A stretch of 64,000 nucleotides of DNA. It comes from Nocardia lijiangensis NBRC 108240. Lineage in GTDB: Bacteria > Actinomycetota > Actinomycetes > Mycobacteriales > Mycobacteriaceae. A program made the translations under genes and the position numbers. The notes below the pieces were generated by a model. It made no database searches. It was given only the letters and a program-made list of their open reading frames with translations, and was not told the DNA's origin. Positions 27,455 through 36,172 of the stretch are shown here, in pieces (within the stretch, counting starts at the first letter, position 1; the number at the start of each line of letters is the position of its first letter). Where the stretch lies: the NCBI RefSeq assembly GCF_001613045.1, contig NZ_BDBP01000017.1, positions 62,001 through 126,000 of the forward strand, written 5' to 3'.

Positions 27455-27923
27455 TCAGGGTGCGGGGGTTGACCACAGGGCGCTGATCGGCATGGCCAGC
27501 ATTTTGGGTCCGAAGGGAAGGGTCTGCTTTCCGGTGTGCAGGACGAGGCCCACGCGGAAGTCGTCGCCGAGTCGTTCGGCGAGGTGGCGGAGGCCGCGAA
27601 AGTCGTTGGGGCTGACCGTTGATGCCGCCTTGACTTCGACACCGACCACCTCACCTCGCCGGTTCTCCAGGACGGCGTCGACTTCGACCTGATCGCGTGT
27701 GCGGTAGTGGAAGAGTTCTACTTCCTCGTCGGACCAAGTGATTTGACGGGCCAGTTCCATGAGAACGAATCCCTCGAGGAGCGGGCCGAACTGGCCGGTG
27801 GGGCGGAGTAAGCTGCGGGTGTCGGCGCCGATCTGGTGCGCCGCGATCCCCGAGTCGACGAAGGCGAGTTTAGGGGTGGTGGTGGCGCGGGTGCTGATGT
27901 TGCGGGACCAAGCCGGAATCCGT
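27455..27923 (-). pseudogene. Truncated DUF4143 ATPase (C-terminal remnant)
   Basis: An open frame from about 27923 to the stop at 27455 reads RIPAWSRNISTRATTTPKL, then a PTGQFGPLLEGFVLMELARQ segment, VEVDAVLENRRGEVVGVEVK and a tail ending WSTPAP. This is the C-terminal half of AAA ATPases with DUF4143, including the restriction-endonuclease-like D..E-K core. The N-terminal ATPase (P-loop) is missing, and upstream sequence is replaced by short repeats. An ATG at 27760 could start a 101-aa product, but the domain is incomplete. Confidence 0.75.
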
Positions 27924-27927
27924 TTGC

Positions 27928-28012
27928 TGGTTGATCTGCCGCCATGATACTGGTTGATCTGCCGCAGCTTGCCTGGTGGAACCGCCGGTACTCCGCTGGT
28001 TGGTCTGCCGCT
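27928..28012. repeat. Three copies of a 16-bp element
   Basis: CTGGTTGATCTGCCGC occurs at 27928 and 27951, and with one change (CTGGTTGGTCTGCCGC) at 27997. The copies sit exactly where the DUF4143 gene is broken, so they may mark a recombination or slippage site. Confidence 0.75.
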
Positions 28013-28162
28013 CGGCTATTCGGCGAACACCCAGTACCTCTGTACATGCGCATCCCGGACCCGAGATCTTTGCCGTCACTGTAGAGCGGCATGGCGACAA
28101 CAACTTTCGACCACAGGGCCGACTCCGTACCGGACATAGCGCACCCGCTCACCTGACGCGGC

Positions 28163-28240
28163 CGTGTCCTCATCGCCTTCGACCCGTGGCGCTGCCGCAT
28201 CCTGTTGGCGGCGGGGGACGAAGCGGGGGCCTGCGCCTGA
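28163..28240 (+). pseudogene. Possible RelE/HigB-type toxin remnant
   Basis: The frame reads RVLIAFDPWRCRILLAAGDEAG before a stop, closely resembling the core strand pair of RelE/ParE-like toxins (R-x-L-F-A-F-D-P-x-R-x-A-I-L-L-x-G-G-D-K). Upstream in the same frame there is a stop codon, and no start or antitoxin partner is visible. At best it is a fragment of a lost toxin-antitoxin locus. Confidence 0.3.
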
Positions 28241-28412
28241 GCGGTCGAGCGCTGACGCACCCGCCCCTCAGGCACCACCGGTGAGCGTCAGTTGCCGACA
28301 ACGGCGCAATCTTCGGCGACTCGGGTCACCGGTAGCCGAACGGTTTCAGGTCTCGCTCGCCCACGGCCCAGCGGTGGGCGGCGCGGCCGGAGCCGCCGCC
28401 CTCGTGTGGGGG

Positions 28413-28988
28413 TCAGGCGTGCTGTGCCCCGCGTGCCAGCAGCAGCAAGGTGTCGACGAGTTCCTCGGCAGGCGCGCCGGTGGCCAGGCTGCGTAGTTGC
28501 AGTCCGAAGACCAGCGCGACGGCGGTGCTCGCCAGTCGCTCGGCGTCGGGTACACCGAGACCGGTGAGGATCCGGGCGGCCAGCTGGTCGTATGCGCCGA
28601 AGCACTGCGCGGCCGCGGTGCGCAGCCGCTCGTCGCGGCCGGCCTGGACATAGAGCTCGAAGGGTGCGATGTACCTGCTGTCGGACTGCGTGCACCCGGC
28701 GATCTGGCCGACCGTGGCGGAGGCCCGATCGATGTCCATTCCGTCGGTCTGGCACTGGTCGGCAAGCTCGGTGAAGCGCCGGGTCTCCTCTGCGACGAAG
28801 TGCAGCAGGCTCTCACGCAGCATCTCGTGCTGGGTCGTGAAGTGGTAGGTGACCGAGCCGAGGGAGACGTTGGCCTCCTTGGCGATCCGCCGGTTGGTGA
28901 CCCCGGCGACGCCGTCCTCGCCGATTATGCGCAGGACGGCGTCGATGATGCTCTGCCGGGTTGCGGAGGGCTTGGACATGGCGGTCAT
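28413..28988 (-). CDS. TetR-family repressor
   Basis: 191 aa from the ATG at 28988 (GGTGG upstream; an ATG three codons later is possible). The N-terminal helix-turn-helix reads GVAGVTNRRIAKEANVSLGSVTYHFTTQHEML, typical of TetR regulators. The C-terminal ligand pocket resembles the TetR_C family seen in regulators of short-chain dehydrogenases. It is divergent from the SDR gene, and a perfect 18-bp palindrome lies between them, so it very probably represses that gene and itself. Confidence 0.92.
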   Translation of the reverse strand: MTAMSKPSATRQSIIDAVLRIIGEDGVAGVTNRRIAKEANVSLGSVTYHFTTQHEMLRESLLHFVAEETRRFTELADQCQTDGMDIDRASATVGQIAGCTQSDSRYIAPFELYVQAGRDERLRTAAAQCFGAYDQLAARILTGLGVPDAERLASTAVALVFGLQLRSLATGAPAEELVDTLLLLARGAQHA

Positions 28989-29083
28989 TGTGCCACCGGT
29001 ACGGCGGCGTTGGGGCGGCGGTCGTCGGCCGATCGTGCGGTCCCGACGGGCGCGTGGTGCCGACGGGCGCGTGGGTCCTGCTG

Positions 29084-29112
29084 TTGACGCGGCCCCTCGC
29101 AGCTCGTACTGT
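29084..29112 (+). promoter_or_regulatory. SDR gene promoter
   Basis: TTGACG (29084-29089) and TACTGT (29107-29112) are separated by 17 bp, close to the SigA consensus. The -10 runs into the TetR palindrome. Confidence 0.7.
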
Positions 29113-29127
29113 TCGTTCGAACGAACA
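29110..29127. promoter_or_regulatory. TetR operator
   Basis: TGTTCGTTCGAACGAACA is a perfect 18-bp palindrome overlapping the SDR -10 box and lying between the divergent TetR and SDR genes. Binding here would block the SDR promoter directly. Confidence 0.8.
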
Positions 29128-29149
29128 AATTCGAGGAGAGGCTCGTCCC

Positions 29150-29941
29150 ATGCGCATCGCAGGATCAACCGTTCTCCTGACCGGGGCCGTAGGCGGCATC
29201 GGTCAGGCCATCGCTCGCGACTTGGCTGCCAAGGGAGCCAAGCTGATCCTCTCCGGGCGCCGTGCCGATGCCCTGGAGGCGCTCGCCGACGAGCTCGGCG
29301 CCCGAGCGGTCACCGCCGATCTCGCCGACCCGGACCAGGTCGACCACCTCGCCCAGGCCTGCCCCGACACGGACATTCTGATCGCCAACGCCGCACTGCC
29401 CTCCACTGGCGATCTACTCGACTACACGCCCGAACAGATCGACCGCGCGCTGACCGTGAACCTGCGCGCCCCCGTCATGCTGGCCCGCGCGCTCGCGCCC
29501 CGGATGGTCGAGGCGGGCCGGGGCCAGATCGTCCTCGTCGGCTCGATCTCCGGGAAGGCGGCCACCAAGCACTCCTCGCTCTACAGCGCGGCCAAGTTCG
29601 GGCTGCGCGGCTTCGCGCTCTCCTTCCGCCAGGACCTGCACGGTACGGGTGTGGGGGTCTCTCTGGTCCAACCCGGCGCCGTGCGCGACGCGGGCATGTT
29701 CGCCGTCACGGGCGCCACCCCACCGACCGGCGTGCGCACGGTCTCCCCGAACCAGGTGGTGTCAGGGGTGGTGCGGGCCATCGAGCGTGATCTGTGCGAA
29801 GTCAATGTCGCGCCGGTGGAGTTGAAGGTGCTCAGTGCCATCGCCGGGCAGTTCCCCGGCTTCGTGGAGAAGGCGCAGCGCGGCTCCAGTGCCGAGCGCA
29901 CCATCAGCGAGGTCGTGGCGGCCCAGCGGCACAGGCGGTAG
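29150..29941 (+). CDS. Short-chain dehydrogenase/reductase
   Basis: 263 aa; the ATG at 29150 has GAGGAGAGG upstream. The classical SDR fold shows the cofactor loop TGAVGGIGQAIA (residues about 11-22), NAA in the NNAG position, catalytic Ser in VGSISGKAA and the YSAAK active-site motif, followed by VQPGAV. The RR after the second strand (SGRRADAL) favours NADPH. It is controlled by the divergent TetR through the palindrome at the promoter. The substrate is unknown. Confidence 0.92.
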   Translation: MRIAGSTVLLTGAVGGIGQAIARDLAAKGAKLILSGRRADALEALADELGARAVTADLADPDQVDHLAQACPDTDILIANAALPSTGDLLDYTPEQIDRALTVNLRAPVMLARALAPRMVEAGRGQIVLVGSISGKAATKHSSLYSAAKFGLRGFALSFRQDLHGTGVGVSLVQPGAVRDAGMFAVTGATPPTGVRTVSPNQVVSGVVRAIERDLCEVNVAPVELKVLSAIAGQFPGFVEKAQRGSSAERTISEVVAAQRHRR

Positions 29942-30131
29942 GAGGGACGTGCCGTGCGTTGTGTCGTCCATGCGAACGAGTATCGCCAGGCTCTCCACAG
30001 CTAGCCTGCCTCTGGGAGTAGCAGGCACGAAGTCGCGGGCTCACGTGGGCAGATCGAGTGACGCGACATCGCCCTATCTTCGTCGGTAGACGGGCGGCGC
30101 ACCGGGGTCCGATTGTGAGAGCGTGGAGGGT

Positions 30132-32186
30132 ATGAACCGGCTCGGGAATGCGACCTCACCGTATCTGCGCCAACATGCGGACAATCCGGTGCACTGGTGG
30201 GAGTGGGACGCCGAGGCGCTCGCGGAAGCGCGGCGGCGTGACGTGCCGATCCTGCTCTCGATCGGCTACGCCTCCTGCCACTGGTGCCACGTCATGGCGC
30301 ACGAGTCGTTCGAGGACGACGCGACCGCCGCGCTGATGAACGACCACTTCGTCTGCGTGAAGGTGGACCGCGAGGAGCGCCCCGATCTCGACGCGGTCTA
30401 CATGAACGCCACCGTAGCCATGACGGGGCAGGGCGGCTGGCCGATGACCAGCTTCCTCACCCCCGACGGTGAGCCGTTCTACTGCGGCACCTACTACCCG
30501 AAGCATCCGCGCGGCGGGATGCCCTCGTTCACCGAGCTGCTCACCGCTGTCAGCGACACCTGGCGTAACCGGCGCGAGGATGTCGACAAGGCGTCGGCGC
30601 AGGTCGCCGAGGCCCTGCGCGCGCAAGCTGCCGGGCTGCCCGACTCCGACCTGACCGTCACCGCCGAGCTGCTCGACCACGCGGTGGCGGCGGTGCTGCG
30701 CGACGAGGACGCCGAGCACGGCGGGTTCGGTAGGGCGCCGAAGTTCCCGCCGTCCGCTCTGCTGGAGGGGCTGCTGCGCAGCTGGGAGCGCACGGGTGAT
30801 CAGGCGGTGCGCGATGTCGTGCAGCGCGCGGCCGACGCGATGGCGCGCGGTGGCATCTACGACCAGCTGCGCGGCGGCTTTTCCCGTTATTCGGTCGACA
30901 ATCGCTGGCTCATACCGCATTTCGAGAAGATGCTGTACGACAACGCGCAATTGCTGCGCGCCTACGCGCATCTGGCGCGCCGGACGCCGCACGCGCAGGA
31001 CTCGCTGGCGTTGCGGGTCACCTGCGAGACCGCGCATTTCATCCTCGACGATCTCGGCACCGAGCACGGCGGGTTCGCCTCCGCGCTGGACGCCGACACC
31101 CACCTCGAACAGGGCGGCCCCGGCGTCGAGGGCGCGACCTACGTGTGGACGCCCCCGGAACTGATCGGCGCGCTCGGTCCCATCGAGGGCGCTTGGGCCG
31201 CAGAGATTTTCGGCGTGACAACAGCGGGGAACTTCGAACAGGGCACCTCGGTCCTCACCCGTTACCGGGACCCGAAGGACGCGGCCGAGCAGGAGCGATT
31301 CGACCGGGCCAGGGAGATCCTGCGCGACGAGCGGGCCAAGCGCCCGCAGCCCGCTCGCGACGACAAGGTGGTCACCGCCTGGAACGGCATAGCGATTACC
31401 GCGCTCGCCGAGGCGGGTTCGGCGCTGGGGCGGCCCGATTGGGTGGCGGCGGCGGACCGCTGCGCGCGGTTCCTGCTCGCGGAGCACGTGGTCGACGGGC
31501 GGGTGCGCCGCGCGTCGCTCGGCGGTGCGGTCGGCGTCTCGGCGGGTGTGCTGGAGGACTACGCGTGGTTGGTCACCGGTCTGCTCGCGCTGTACCAGGC
31601 GACCGGCGACCCGGAACGGCTCGACCAGGCGCAGCGATTGCTGGACACCACCGTCGAACGCTTCGCCGATCCCGAGGCGTCCGGCAGCTGGTTCGATACG
31701 GCCGACGACGCCGAGACCCTGGTCGCCCGCCCGCGCGATCCGATCGACGGCGCGACACCGGCGGGCGCGTCCTCGCTGGCCGAGGCGCTGCTCACCGCCG
31801 CTGCGGTCAGCGACGTCGAGCGCGCGGTGCGCTACCGGGAACTCGCCGAAGCGACACTGCGGCGGGGCGCGGTCGTGCTCGCCCGCGCGCCGCGCTCCGC
31901 GGGTCAGTGGCTCACGGTGGCGGAGGCCGGTCTGCGTGGGCCGCTGCAGATCGCGGTCGCCTCGTCGGCCGAGAATGCCGACACGGCAACGGAATTGCTC
32001 GCCGTCGCCCGGGAGCTCGCACCGGGTGGATCAGTGATTCTGGCGGGAGCGCCGGATTCCGCGCCGCTGCTGATCGATCGTCCGCTGGTGTCGGGGGCCG
32101 CGGCGGCCTACGTGTGTCGCGGGTCGGTGTGCGACCTGCCTGTGACGAACGAGAAGGATCTGCGGGAGTCGTTGGGCGGCAGCTGA
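30132..32186 (+). CDS. DUF255 thioredoxin-domain protein (YyaL/Rv1084-like)
   Basis: 684 aa from the ATG at 30132 (GTG at 30123 possible). The N-terminal thioredoxin-like domain begins NATSPYLRQHADNPVHW and has Cys49-His-Trp-Cys52 in YASCHWCHVM. The remainder is an (alpha/alpha)6-barrel like N-acylglucosamine epimerases. This matches the conserved YyaL/SPATA20 family, present from bacteria to mammals with no agreed activity. The order mca, Rv1083, Rv1084 is kept apart from a 5-kb insertion. Confidence 0.93.
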   Translation: MNRLGNATSPYLRQHADNPVHWWEWDAEALAEARRRDVPILLSIGYASCHWCHVMAHESFEDDATAALMNDHFVCVKVDREERPDLDAVYMNATVAMTGQGGWPMTSFLTPDGEPFYCGTYYPKHPRGGMPSFTELLTAVSDTWRNRREDVDKASAQVAEALRAQAAGLPDSDLTVTAELLDHAVAAVLRDEDAEHGGFGRAPKFPPSALLEGLLRSWERTGDQAVRDVVQRAADAMARGGIYDQLRGGFSRYSVDNRWLIPHFEKMLYDNAQLLRAYAHLARRTPHAQDSLALRVTCETAHFILDDLGTEHGGFASALDADTHLEQGGPGVEGATYVWTPPELIGALGPIEGAWAAEIFGVTTAGNFEQGTSVLTRYRDPKDAAEQERFDRAREILRDERAKRPQPARDDKVVTAWNGIAITALAEAGSALGRPDWVAAADRCARFLLAEHVVDGRVRRASLGGAVGVSAGVLEDYAWLVTGLLALYQATGDPERLDQAQRLLDTTVERFADPEASGSWFDTADDAETLVARPRDPIDGATPAGASSLAEALLTAAAVSDVERAVRYRELAEATLRRGAVVLARAPRSAGQWLTVAEAGLRGPLQIAVASSAENADTATELLAVARELAPGGSVILAGAPDSAPLLIDRPLVSGAAAAYVCRGSVCDLPVTNEKDLRESLGGS

Positions 32187-32666
32187 CTTCGCGTCATTGG
32201 GGCCGCACGGGCTTTGCGTGGTCCGGGCGTTGCGCGGCGCTGGAACTGGCCAAGGCGGATTCGGGCTGAGCGTGATCGAGACCCGTTGTGTCGTAGCGGG
32301 TTGTGGTTGCCGCTCAGGTTCGCCCGACTGCGCGTAGTCTCGGGACTCTGTGCCACCAGGGTGTCGGTTCGGCCGCAGATGTGTGCGGTCGAGGGCTGTG
32401 CGGTCGCGGACCACGGTGGAGCGTCGGCGTGGGCGTCCGCGGGGCGCACGGGAATTGCCCGGGGCCTCAGGTTCGCCCGTCTATGAGTAGTCCGGGATCG
32501 TCGTGCTTCGCCCGGTGCTGGTTCGGCCTCGAGTCGTGCGTCGTCGCGGGCGACGTGCGTCAAGGATAACGGCGCAGCGTCGGTTGCGGGTTCGGCTTCG
32601 GGTCCGCGTCGCGCGGCCCGATCGGCGGCCTCGAATCCGTCCTGCGGTGCCGAATCTGCGGCGCCG
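32187..32666. repeat. Gene-free region with a degenerate 153-bp tandem repeat
   Basis: There is no gene. CTCAGGTTCGCCCG occurs at 32313 and 32466, and the following 150 bp can be aligned with landmarks such as GTAGTC, GGTTCGGCC and GCGTCGG in the same order. This is therefore a decayed two-unit tandem duplication (about 32313-32618). Confidence 0.6.
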
Positions 32667-34292
32667 TTATTCCGATTCCGATGCGGTGCTGCGTATTTCC
32701 GTCATCGCGCTGACCGGTGACTGGTCGTCGGGGGTTTCGGCGCCCGCGTCCCCGGCTGGCAGCGTGCGGTCGTCGGCGCCGTCGACCGCGGGCTCCGGGT
32801 CACCCTGCGCGGCAGCCTGTTCGGCGTCCGTCCAGCAGGCCGTCGGTTCCTGCATGCCGCGCAGCAGGATGTTGTCGAGCAGGGTCCACTTCTCGCGCTC
32901 GTGCGGCGCTGCCGCCTCGATCACCGCGCCGCTCACCAGGATTCGGCGAGGCGCTTCCTTGGCTTCGGCGGTGAGGCGGGCGGCCTCGTTGACCGCGTCG
33001 CCGATGACGGTGAACTCCAGGCGGGTGTCGGTGCCAACATCCCCGGCGAACACCAGGCCGCGCGCGACGCCGATGCCGATATCCAGTTCGCCGCTCGCGG
33101 TCACCTCGTCGCGGATGCGGCGGGCTGCGCGCAGCGCCGGAGTCGCGTTGTCCCGCAGCGCGATCGGCGCGCCGAAGATACACAGCGCGGCGTCACCTTC
33201 GAACTTGTTGACCAGCCCGTCGTTCTCCTCGGTCGCGGCGACGACGATCGAGAGCAGCCTGTTCAGCTTGGCGACGAACTCCTGCGGCGGCAGCCCGGTG
33301 GATAGCGCGACCGATCCGGTGACGTCCACGAACAGCGCGGAGACGACGCGCACGTCACCGGTCAGATCCATGCCGCCGGTGAGCGCCCGGTCGGCCACCT
33401 GCGCGCCGACGTGCCTCCCGAACACATCGCGCATCCGTTCGCGTTCGCGCAGATTGGCGGCCAGCTCGTTGACCGAGTGCTCGAGCCGCCCGATCTCGCT
33501 GCTGCTGCCGACCGGCACCCGGACGTCCGTCTCGCCCCTGCTGATCAGATCCAGCGCGAGCCGCAGCGTCCGCATCGGGCTGGCCACCGCGCGGGCCAGG
33601 ATGGCGGTTGAGAATGCACCGACGGCGATGCCCACCGCCGACAGATAGATGGCGGTAGGGATGCGGTCCGGCGCGGGCGTGGCCGGATCGGCGAGCACCA
33701 CGATCAGCATGGCCAGCGGCATGGCGCCCGCGACCGCCCACGTGACGATGACCCGCACCAGCACCGAGGAACTCCAGAGCATGGTGTCGTCCAGCACCGC
33801 GGACACCACCGGAATGGTCGGCCGGATCAGCCGGTCCACGATCAGGAAGGTCACCGCCGCCGACTGCAACGCGCCGAGGGTGAACAGCGCCGCCGTCACC
33901 GCGGGGGAGTCGATTTCGGTCAGGTGGGTGAACGTGGCGGTCACCACGATCACGCCCGGTATCCACAGCGCCAGCGCCCGCACGGTGATCGCGATCGGCA
34001 GCCGCAGCAGTCGGCGCGCCTCCTCCGGCGTCGGCTTGCGGGTCTGGTCCAGCCAGCCGAAGTACCTGCCTCGGTCGCGCATGGCCAGGCCGACGCCGGC
34101 TAGGAGACCGAGCGCCGGGTAGATCCCGATCAGGGCCATGGTGCGCATCCAGTCTTCGCCGAGTCTGCCGAAGAACCCGCTGAGCCATAGCCCGGTGACG
34201 ATGACGGCGAGACCGCTCATGTTCGCGGTGATGACCACGGCCGACAGACCCCAGTGGGCCTTGAGCGCCCAGACGACGAGCTTGGCGATCAC
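32667..34292 (-). CDS. Membrane adenylate/guanylate cyclase with HAMP domain
   Basis: 541 aa. Six hydrophobic helices fill residues about 10-245. A HAMP linker follows (ASPMRTLRLALDLISRGETDVRVPV), then a class III cyclase domain. Metal-binding Asp residues lie in LFVDVTGSVAL and FEGDAALCIFGAP, and GDAVNEAARL supplies the transition-state region. M. tuberculosis has several cyclases of this architecture (for example Rv1318c-Rv1320c). The C-terminal 50 residues are acidic and low-complexity. It probably makes cAMP. Confidence 0.93.
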   Translation of the reverse strand: MIAKLVVWALKAHWGLSAVVITANMSGLAVIVTGLWLSGFFGRLGEDWMRTMALIGIYPALGLLAGVGLAMRDRGRYFGWLDQTRKPTPEEARRLLRLPIAITVRALALWIPGVIVVTATFTHLTEIDSPAVTAALFTLGALQSAAVTFLIVDRLIRPTIPVVSAVLDDTMLWSSSVLVRVIVTWAVAGAMPLAMLIVVLADPATPAPDRIPTAIYLSAVGIAVGAFSTAILARAVASPMRTLRLALDLISRGETDVRVPVGSSSEIGRLEHSVNELAANLRERERMRDVFGRHVGAQVADRALTGGMDLTGDVRVVSALFVDVTGSVALSTGLPPQEFVAKLNRLLSIVVAATEENDGLVNKFEGDAALCIFGAPIALRDNATPALRAARRIRDEVTASGELDIGIGVARGLVFAGDVGTDTRLEFTVIGDAVNEAARLTAEAKEAPRRILVSGAVIEAAAPHEREKWTLLDNILLRGMQEPTACWTDAEQAAAQGDPEPAVDGADDRTLPAGDAGAETPDDQSPVSAMTEIRSTASESE

Positions 34293-34477
34293 GACGCGCG
34301 ATCACCCGCCGGAGACGATGACCGCCGGTGCGGGCGGGGACGGGCGGCGACGAGTGACACGAAAAAGCAGCTTATCCGGCCCAATCGCGCCGATGGGGTG
34401 GCAACGCATATCTCGTCCGTCAGCCGCTCCAACCCGTCGCGCCGACAACTCGGCGCAGCCGCCGAGAACCACGTCGC

Positions 34478-34541
34478 GGGCTGCCGTTGAGTCAGCGCAG
34501 TCGCCGGGCATCACAGCGCGGCTGCCGTTGACTCAGCGCAG
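34478..34541. repeat. Short direct repeat at the hemolysin III 3' end
   Basis: GGCTGCCGTTGA-G/C-TCAGCGCAG occurs at about 34479-34500 and 34520-34541. The second copy contains the last codons and stop of hemolysin III; the first is a non-coding duplicate 41 bp beyond it. Confidence 0.6.
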
Positions 34542-35240
34542 CACGACCAACCAGATCGCGATGTAGTGGCTCAGCGCCGCGAGCACCGTCGCGGCGTGGA
34601 AGAACTCGTGGTGCCCGAACACTGTCGGCCACGGATTGGGCCACTTGGTGGCATAGAGGATGGCGCCACCGCTGTAGATCAGCCCGCCGATGAGCAGCAG
34701 GATCAAGGGCGCGATGCCGATCTGGTTGTTGAGCTGCCCGGCGACCGGCACGATGGCCCAGCCGAGCAGCAGATACAGCGGCACGCCCACCCAGCGCGGC
34801 GCGGTCGGCCACAGCAGTTTCAGCGCGACGCCGGCGAGCGCACCTGCCCAGACCACCGCGAGCAGCGTCTGCCCGGTGCCACCCGGCAAGCCGAGCAGCG
34901 CGAACGGGGTGTAGCTGCCCGCGATGAACAGGAAGATCATCGAGTGATCCGCGCGCTTCATCCGGATCCGGGTGCGCGGGGTCTCCCAGGTGATGCGGTG
35001 GTAGACGGCGCTGATGCCGAACAACCCGCACACTGTGACGCCGTAGACCAAGGTGGACCAGCCTGCCGTCGCCGACATGGTGGCCGCCTCGACGACCAGC
35101 GCGACCACCGCGATCGCGGCGATGCCGACCGCCCACGTGTGGATCCAGCCGCGCATCCTCGGCTTCACCAGCGCGGCGAGCGCCTCGGCGGGGGAGGTTC
35201 CGACCAGCTCCGCGTCGGCGGCGGCGACAGATTCGGACAC
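34533..35240 (-). CDS. Hemolysin III family membrane protein (PAQR)
   Basis: 235 aa with a GTG start. There are seven hydrophobic helices. PAQR/hemolysin III metal ligands are seen in KRADHSMIFLFIAGSYTPF and in the C-terminal HHEFFHAATVLAALSHY. The family is related to adiponectin receptors and alkaline ceramidases; the hemolysin name is historical. The counterpart of Rv1085c lies at the same place before the Z-prenyl synthase. The divergent promoter region carries two palindromes. Confidence 0.92.
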   Translation of the reverse strand: MSESVAAADAELVGTSPAEALAALVKPRMRGWIHTWAVGIAAIAVVALVVEAATMSATAGWSTLVYGVTVCGLFGISAVYHRITWETPRTRIRMKRADHSMIFLFIAGSYTPFALLGLPGGTGQTLLAVVWAGALAGVALKLLWPTAPRWVGVPLYLLLGWAIVPVAGQLNNQIGIAPLILLLIGGLIYSGGAILYATKWPNPWPTVFGHHEFFHAATVLAALSHYIAIWLVVLR

Positions 35241-35255
35241 GTGAAGACCTCCTAG

Positions 35256-35288
35256 TTAACTGGCCAGTAACCTACGCTACCGTAGGTT
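35256..35288. promoter_or_regulatory. Two adjacent palindromes between hemolysin III and prenyl synthase
   Basis: AACCTACG-CTAC-CGTAGGTT (35269-35288) is a perfect inverted repeat. It overlaps a second one centred on CTGGCCAG and flanked by TTA/TAA (about 35256-35270). They are probably operators for a dimeric regulator acting on hemolysin III and perhaps the prenyl synthase. Confidence 0.55.
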
Positions 35289-35363
35289 GACTCCGGATGT
35301 CACTGTACCGGGGAATCGCGGCCGATGCCGGAATCGTGCCACCAAGGCGTACTGTTGGACGCC

Positions 35364-36143
35364 GTGGAGCTTCGGAGCCGGGTGCGTGGTCTGCCCTACC
35401 GCATCTACGAGGCCCGGCTGTCCAAGCAGCTGGCCGACAGACAACACCCACGCCACGTCGCGGTCATGTGCGACGGCAATCGCCGGTGGGCCAGAGAGAA
35501 CGGTTTCACCGATGTCACTCACGGCCACCGTGTCGGTGCGCTGAAGATCGCGGAGCTGGTCGGCTGGTGTTCGGACGAGGGCATCGAGATGGTCACCGTC
35601 TATCTGCTCTCGACCGAGAATCTGCAACGCGACCCCGACGAGCTGGAAACCCTGTTCGAGGTGATCACCGATGTGGTCGAGGAGCTCTCCGCTCCGGAAC
35701 GGGATTGGAGCGTTCGCATCGTCGGTTCGCTCGACGGGTTTCCCGAGCTGATCGCCAAGCGGTTGCGTACCGCGGCGGAGCGCACCGAGGGGCGCCAGGG
35801 CGTGCACGTCAACGTGGCGGTCGGCTACGGCGGGCGCCAGGAGATCGCCGACGCGGTGCGCTCGCTGGTGCGTCAGGAGATGGCGGCGGGGGAGACCGGC
35901 GAGGATCTGGTGCAGTCGATCACCGTCAACGCCATCGGTCAGCACCTCTACACCTCGGGTCAGCCGGATCCGGACCTGGTCATCCGGACCTCGGGCGAGC
36001 AGCGGCTTTCGGGCTTCCTGCTGTGGCAGAGCGCATACTCGGAAATATGGTTCACCGAGGTCTACTGGCCGGAGTTCCGCCGGGTGGATTTTCTCCGCGC
36101 CTTGCGCGACTACGCCGCTCGGCATCGCCGTTTCGGGGTCTGA
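35364..36143 (+). CDS. Short-chain Z-isoprenyl diphosphate synthase (Rv1086-like)
   Basis: 259 aa. The GTG at 35364 gives an N-terminus matching Rv1086 and has TACTGT eight bases upstream, suggesting a leaderless start. It is a cis-prenyltransferase: MCDGNRRWA holds the catalytic Asp and phosphate-binding residues, STENLQRD lies in the product-length helix, and RTSGEQRLSGFLLWQ binds isopentenyl diphosphate. Rv1086 makes Z,E-farnesyl diphosphate for decaprenyl phosphate, the arabinogalactan carrier lipid. The same role is likely. Confidence 0.93.
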   Translation: MELRSRVRGLPYRIYEARLSKQLADRQHPRHVAVMCDGNRRWARENGFTDVTHGHRVGALKIAELVGWCSDEGIEMVTVYLLSTENLQRDPDELETLFEVITDVVEELSAPERDWSVRIVGSLDGFPELIAKRLRTAAERTEGRQGVHVNVAVGYGGRQEIADAVRSLVRQEMAAGETGEDLVQSITVNAIGQHLYTSGQPDPDLVIRTSGEQRLSGFLLWQSAYSEIWFTEVYWPEFRRVDFLRALRDYAARHRRFGV

Positions 36144-36172
36144 AAAGTCCATATTCCAGTACCGTCCGGTCT

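Noticed and set aside
27928..28012. CRISPR-like spacing of three 16-bp repeats
   Set aside because: Repeats are too short, spacing is irregular (23 and 46 bp) and there are no cas genes.
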